This document shows, piece after piece, positions 14,268 through 15,538 of a DNA stretch of 15,538 nt. Source of the stretch: Bacteroidales bacterium UBA1751 (lineage in GTDB: Bacteria > Bacteroidota > Bacteroidia > Bacteroidales > UBA932); NCBI GenBank assembly GCA_002315995.1, contig DCHN01000094.1:1-15538 (forward strand). Reading direction: 5' to 3'. Within the stretch, counting starts at the first letter, position 1, and every line of letters begins with the position of its first letter. Position numbers and translations under genes: made by a program. The notes under the pieces are model-generated. The model was not told the DNA's origin. It worked only from the letters and a program-made list of their open reading frames with translations, and made no database searches.

Positions 14268-14648
14268 ATGTATACAGCTACAGCAATAATTATTGTAATT
14301 GTAAGCATTCTTCTTACAATTGTGGTTTTGATCCAGAACTCAAAGGGTGGTGGACTTGCTGCAAACTTCGCAAGTGGATACCAGACATTCGGCGTTAGAA
14401 AAACAGCCGATCTCCTTGAGAAACTCACCTGGACATTTGCAATTATTATCATTGTTCTCTGCATCCTTGCAACAGCATTCATTTCAAAGAACAAGACAAC
14501 AGATTCAACAATGTTTGAACCAGTTGAAATGGAGAGCCCAATGGAGTCACAGCCTCAGTTCCCACAGAATCCAACCGGGAACACCGTTGACGCCAACCAG
14601 GTTGCTACTGATGCTCCAGCTGCAGAGACAACTCCTGAGCAGAACTAA
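14268..14648 (+). CDS. secG: Protein translocase subunit SecG
   Basis: The 126-residue inner-membrane protein is the small accessory subunit of the SecYEG channel. Two hydrophobic helices (about 3-23 and 56-73) flank the conserved cytoplasmic loop VLIQNSKGGGLAANFASG (20-37), a clear SecG signature. The hydrophilic tail (about 74-126), rich in Pro, Glu, Gln and Thr, is longer than in E. coli SecG (110 residues in all). It lies 12 bases after the preceding gene and closes the operon before a strong terminator. Confidence 0.95.
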   Translation: MYTATAIIIVIVSILLTIVVLIQNSKGGGLAANFASGYQTFGVRKTADLLEKLTWTFAIIIIVLCILATAFISKNKTTDSTMFEPVEMESPMESQPQFPQNPTGNTVDANQVATDAPAAETTPEQN

Positions 14649-14667
14649 CAATTGATTTTAAGAGTTC

Positions 14668-14702
14668 AACTCCTCCACAAATCTGTGGGGGAGTTTTTTT
14701 TT
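14668..14702 (+). terminator. Rho-independent terminator after secG
   Basis: AACTCCTCCACA (14668-14679) pairs with TGTGGGGGAGTT (14684-14695), giving a 12-base-pair stem with one G-T pair and a 4-base loop. A continuous T tract runs to 14702. It ends the regulator-lptE-secG operon. Confidence 0.93.
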
Positions 14703-14733
14703 GCAAAATATTTTATAAAATTTAGTTCTATGT

Positions 14734-14766
14734 ATTGCAAGGTATTAAATTTTATATATATCTTTG
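14734..14766 (+). promoter_or_regulatory. Predicted promoter of the PspC-PadR operon
   Basis: TATCTTTG (14759-14766) matches TAnnTTTG exactly. ATTG (14734-14737), a 3-of-4 match to the -33 TTTG, lies 21 bases upstream. Transcription would start near 14770, with a leader of about 66 bases. Confidence 0.65.
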
Positions 14767-14811
14767 CATTGTCAAACTACTAAGGAAGACAAGGTAGTTA
14801 ACTGGACAATG
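14767..14811. promoter_or_regulatory. Interrupted inverted repeat at the PspC-PadR start site
   Basis: CATTGTC (14767-14773) pairs with GACAATG (14805-14811), and AACTAC (14775-14780) pairs with GTAGTT (14794-14799), around a 13-base centre. The repeat begins directly after the -7 element, so it covers the predicted transcription start and early leader. GTAGTTA also recurs as a direct repeat at 14811-14817. It could be an operator, perhaps for the PadR protein encoded downstream, or a leader hairpin. The sequence is not a clean ATGT-N8-ACAT site of the kind bound by some PadR proteins. Confidence 0.45.
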
Positions 14812-14835
14812 TAGTTAGTATTATTTATTTGTAAA

Positions 14836-15444
14836 ATGAAACCGATTATTAATGTTGGAATAGGCGGAAAGAGCTTCGTTATTGAAGAGGACGCCTACGG
14901 AAAACTCAAACGCTATTTTGAGGCATTCAAAGGCAATGTTTCTTCTGCCGGAAAAAATGAGGTGATGAACGATCTCGAGGAGAGAGTGGCCGAATTGCTT
15001 GCCGAGAAGACAACACAGTATAAAGATGTTGTTGACATGGCAATGGTCAATGCCATAATCAAACAGATGGGTATGCCGGACGGGGAGGAGTTTGATGATT
15101 CATTTGAGGCCAACTTCAGAAGAGGGGCGAGCAGGTTTGCAGAGGGTGTTGAGAATGCAGCAAATGAAGTCTTTGGAAAGAGTGAAAAAAGATTGTTCCG
15201 TAAGCCGCACAGCGGTGGACTTGGAGGTGTCTGCAGCGGCCTTTCAGCCTATTTCAACGTTGATACCACAATTATCAGGCTGATCTTCATCCTTCTCTTC
15301 ATTTTCGGGTGCAGCGGACTTCTCATCTACATCATTCTCTGGATTATTGTTCCAAAGGCAAAGAGTCCGGTTGATATGTGCATGATGTATGGGCTCCCTG
15401 TTACACCGGAGAACATTGAACGCTTCTCAAGAGAAAATTTCTGA
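14836..15444 (+). CDS. PspC-domain membrane protein
   Basis: The 202-residue protein has an N-terminal soluble domain (1-90) common in Bacteroidota PspC proteins: INVGIGGKSFVIEEDAYGKL, then NEVMNDLEERVAELL and a helix ending in MGMPDGEEF. A PspC domain follows (about 118-175), with GGLGGVCSGLSAYFNVDTTIIRL leading into a hydrophobic hairpin (147-172). PspC proteins sense or buffer inner-membrane stress in the phage-shock response of enterobacteria; the role in Bacteroidota is not established. The C-terminal 30 residues are hydrophilic. A PadR-family gene follows after 29 bases, so the two are probably co-transcribed and co-regulated. Confidence 0.88.
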   Translation: MKPIINVGIGGKSFVIEEDAYGKLKRYFEAFKGNVSSAGKNEVMNDLEERVAELLAEKTTQYKDVVDMAMVNAIIKQMGMPDGEEFDDSFEANFRRGASRFAEGVENAANEVFGKSEKRLFRKPHSGGLGGVCSGLSAYFNVDTTIIRLIFILLFIFGCSGLLIYIILWIIVPKAKSPVDMCMMYGLPVTPENIERFSRENF

Positions 15445-15473
15445 TTCATATAATCTCGAACAACACTTGGAAT

Positions 15474-15538
15474 ATGGAAGTAAATTCAGACAACATAAAA
15501 GCGCAGATGAGAAAGGGATTTCTCGAGTACTGCATACT
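15474..15538 (+). CDS. PadR-family transcriptional regulator, N-terminal fragment
   Basis: Only the first 21 codons are inside the window. They read MEVNSDNIKAQMRKGFLEYC and continue with I, closely matching the start of Bacteroidota PadR proteins (N-I-K-A-Q-M-R-K-G-x-L-E-Y-C-I-L), where this segment forms the first helix of the winged helix-turn-helix. PadR proteins are usually repressors that bind near their own promoters. The gene lies 29 bases after the PspC gene. The call rests on a short but distinctive segment. Confidence 0.75.
   Translation, partial: MEVNSDNIKAQMRKGFLEYCI

Noticed and set aside
1..15538. CRISPR array, insertion sequence, prophage or defence system
   Set aside because: No regularly spaced repeats, transposase motifs, integrase, phage structural genes or toxin-antitoxin pairs were found; every long reading frame fits chromosomal metabolism or envelope genes.

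Overview
The window looks like chromosomal DNA of a Bacteroidales (Bacteroidota) bacterium. The supporting signs are seven promoter -7 elements of the Bacteroidota type TAnnTTTG, little sign of Shine-Dalgarno sequences, and characteristic gene families and neighbourhoods: an EBP-lptE-TPR protein-secG cluster, a b558-type SdhC/FrdC, an OmpA-like/TPR lipoprotein and a PspC-PadR pair. I cannot name the genus. No tRNA, rRNA, CRISPR array, insertion sequence or phage gene is visible, and no gene-free stretch exceeds about 130 bases.

Layout from left to right. (1) 1-692 (-): 5' part of an exported TPR protein, cut by the window edge. (2) 865-3750 (+): divergently transcribed M16-family zinc-protease homologue that has lost its metal-binding motif. 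(3) 3740-5968 (-): pyrH-frr-EamA transporter operon, running tail to tail into the M16 gene with an 11-base overlap. (4) 6096-6767 (+): cytochrome b subunit of succinate dehydrogenase/fumarate reductase, standing alone without its flavoprotein and iron-sulfur partners. (5) 6882-9267 (-): amidohydrolase of the MTA/SAH deaminase type followed by a beta-lactamase-like serine hydrolase lipoprotein. (6) 9360-11829 (-): kdsB followed by a large OmpA-like/TPR lipoprotein. (7) 11917-14648 (+): sigma-54 enhancer-binding regulator, lptE, a TPR-like protein of unknown function and secG, tightly packed and closed by a strong terminator. (8) 14836 to the end (+): PspC-domain membrane protein and the first codons of a PadR-family regulator.

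The functional theme is mixed. Housekeeping genes (pyrH, frr, secG, kdsB, lptE) lie beside cell-envelope genes (LPS core sugar activation by KdsB, LPS insertion by LptE, two lipoproteins, PspC). kdsB and the regulator-lptE-secG operon diverge from one 87-base intergenic region whose predicted promoters sit almost on the start codons, so LPS precursor synthesis and LPS/protein export may share control.

I do not see a clearly new defence, mobile or biosynthetic system. The best leads are the catalytically dead M16 homologue, the sensor-less regulator with an unusual linker in an envelope operon, the conserved uncharacterised protein between lptE and secG, the near-leaderless divergent promoters around a 15-base palindrome, and the OmpA-like/TPR lipoprotein.
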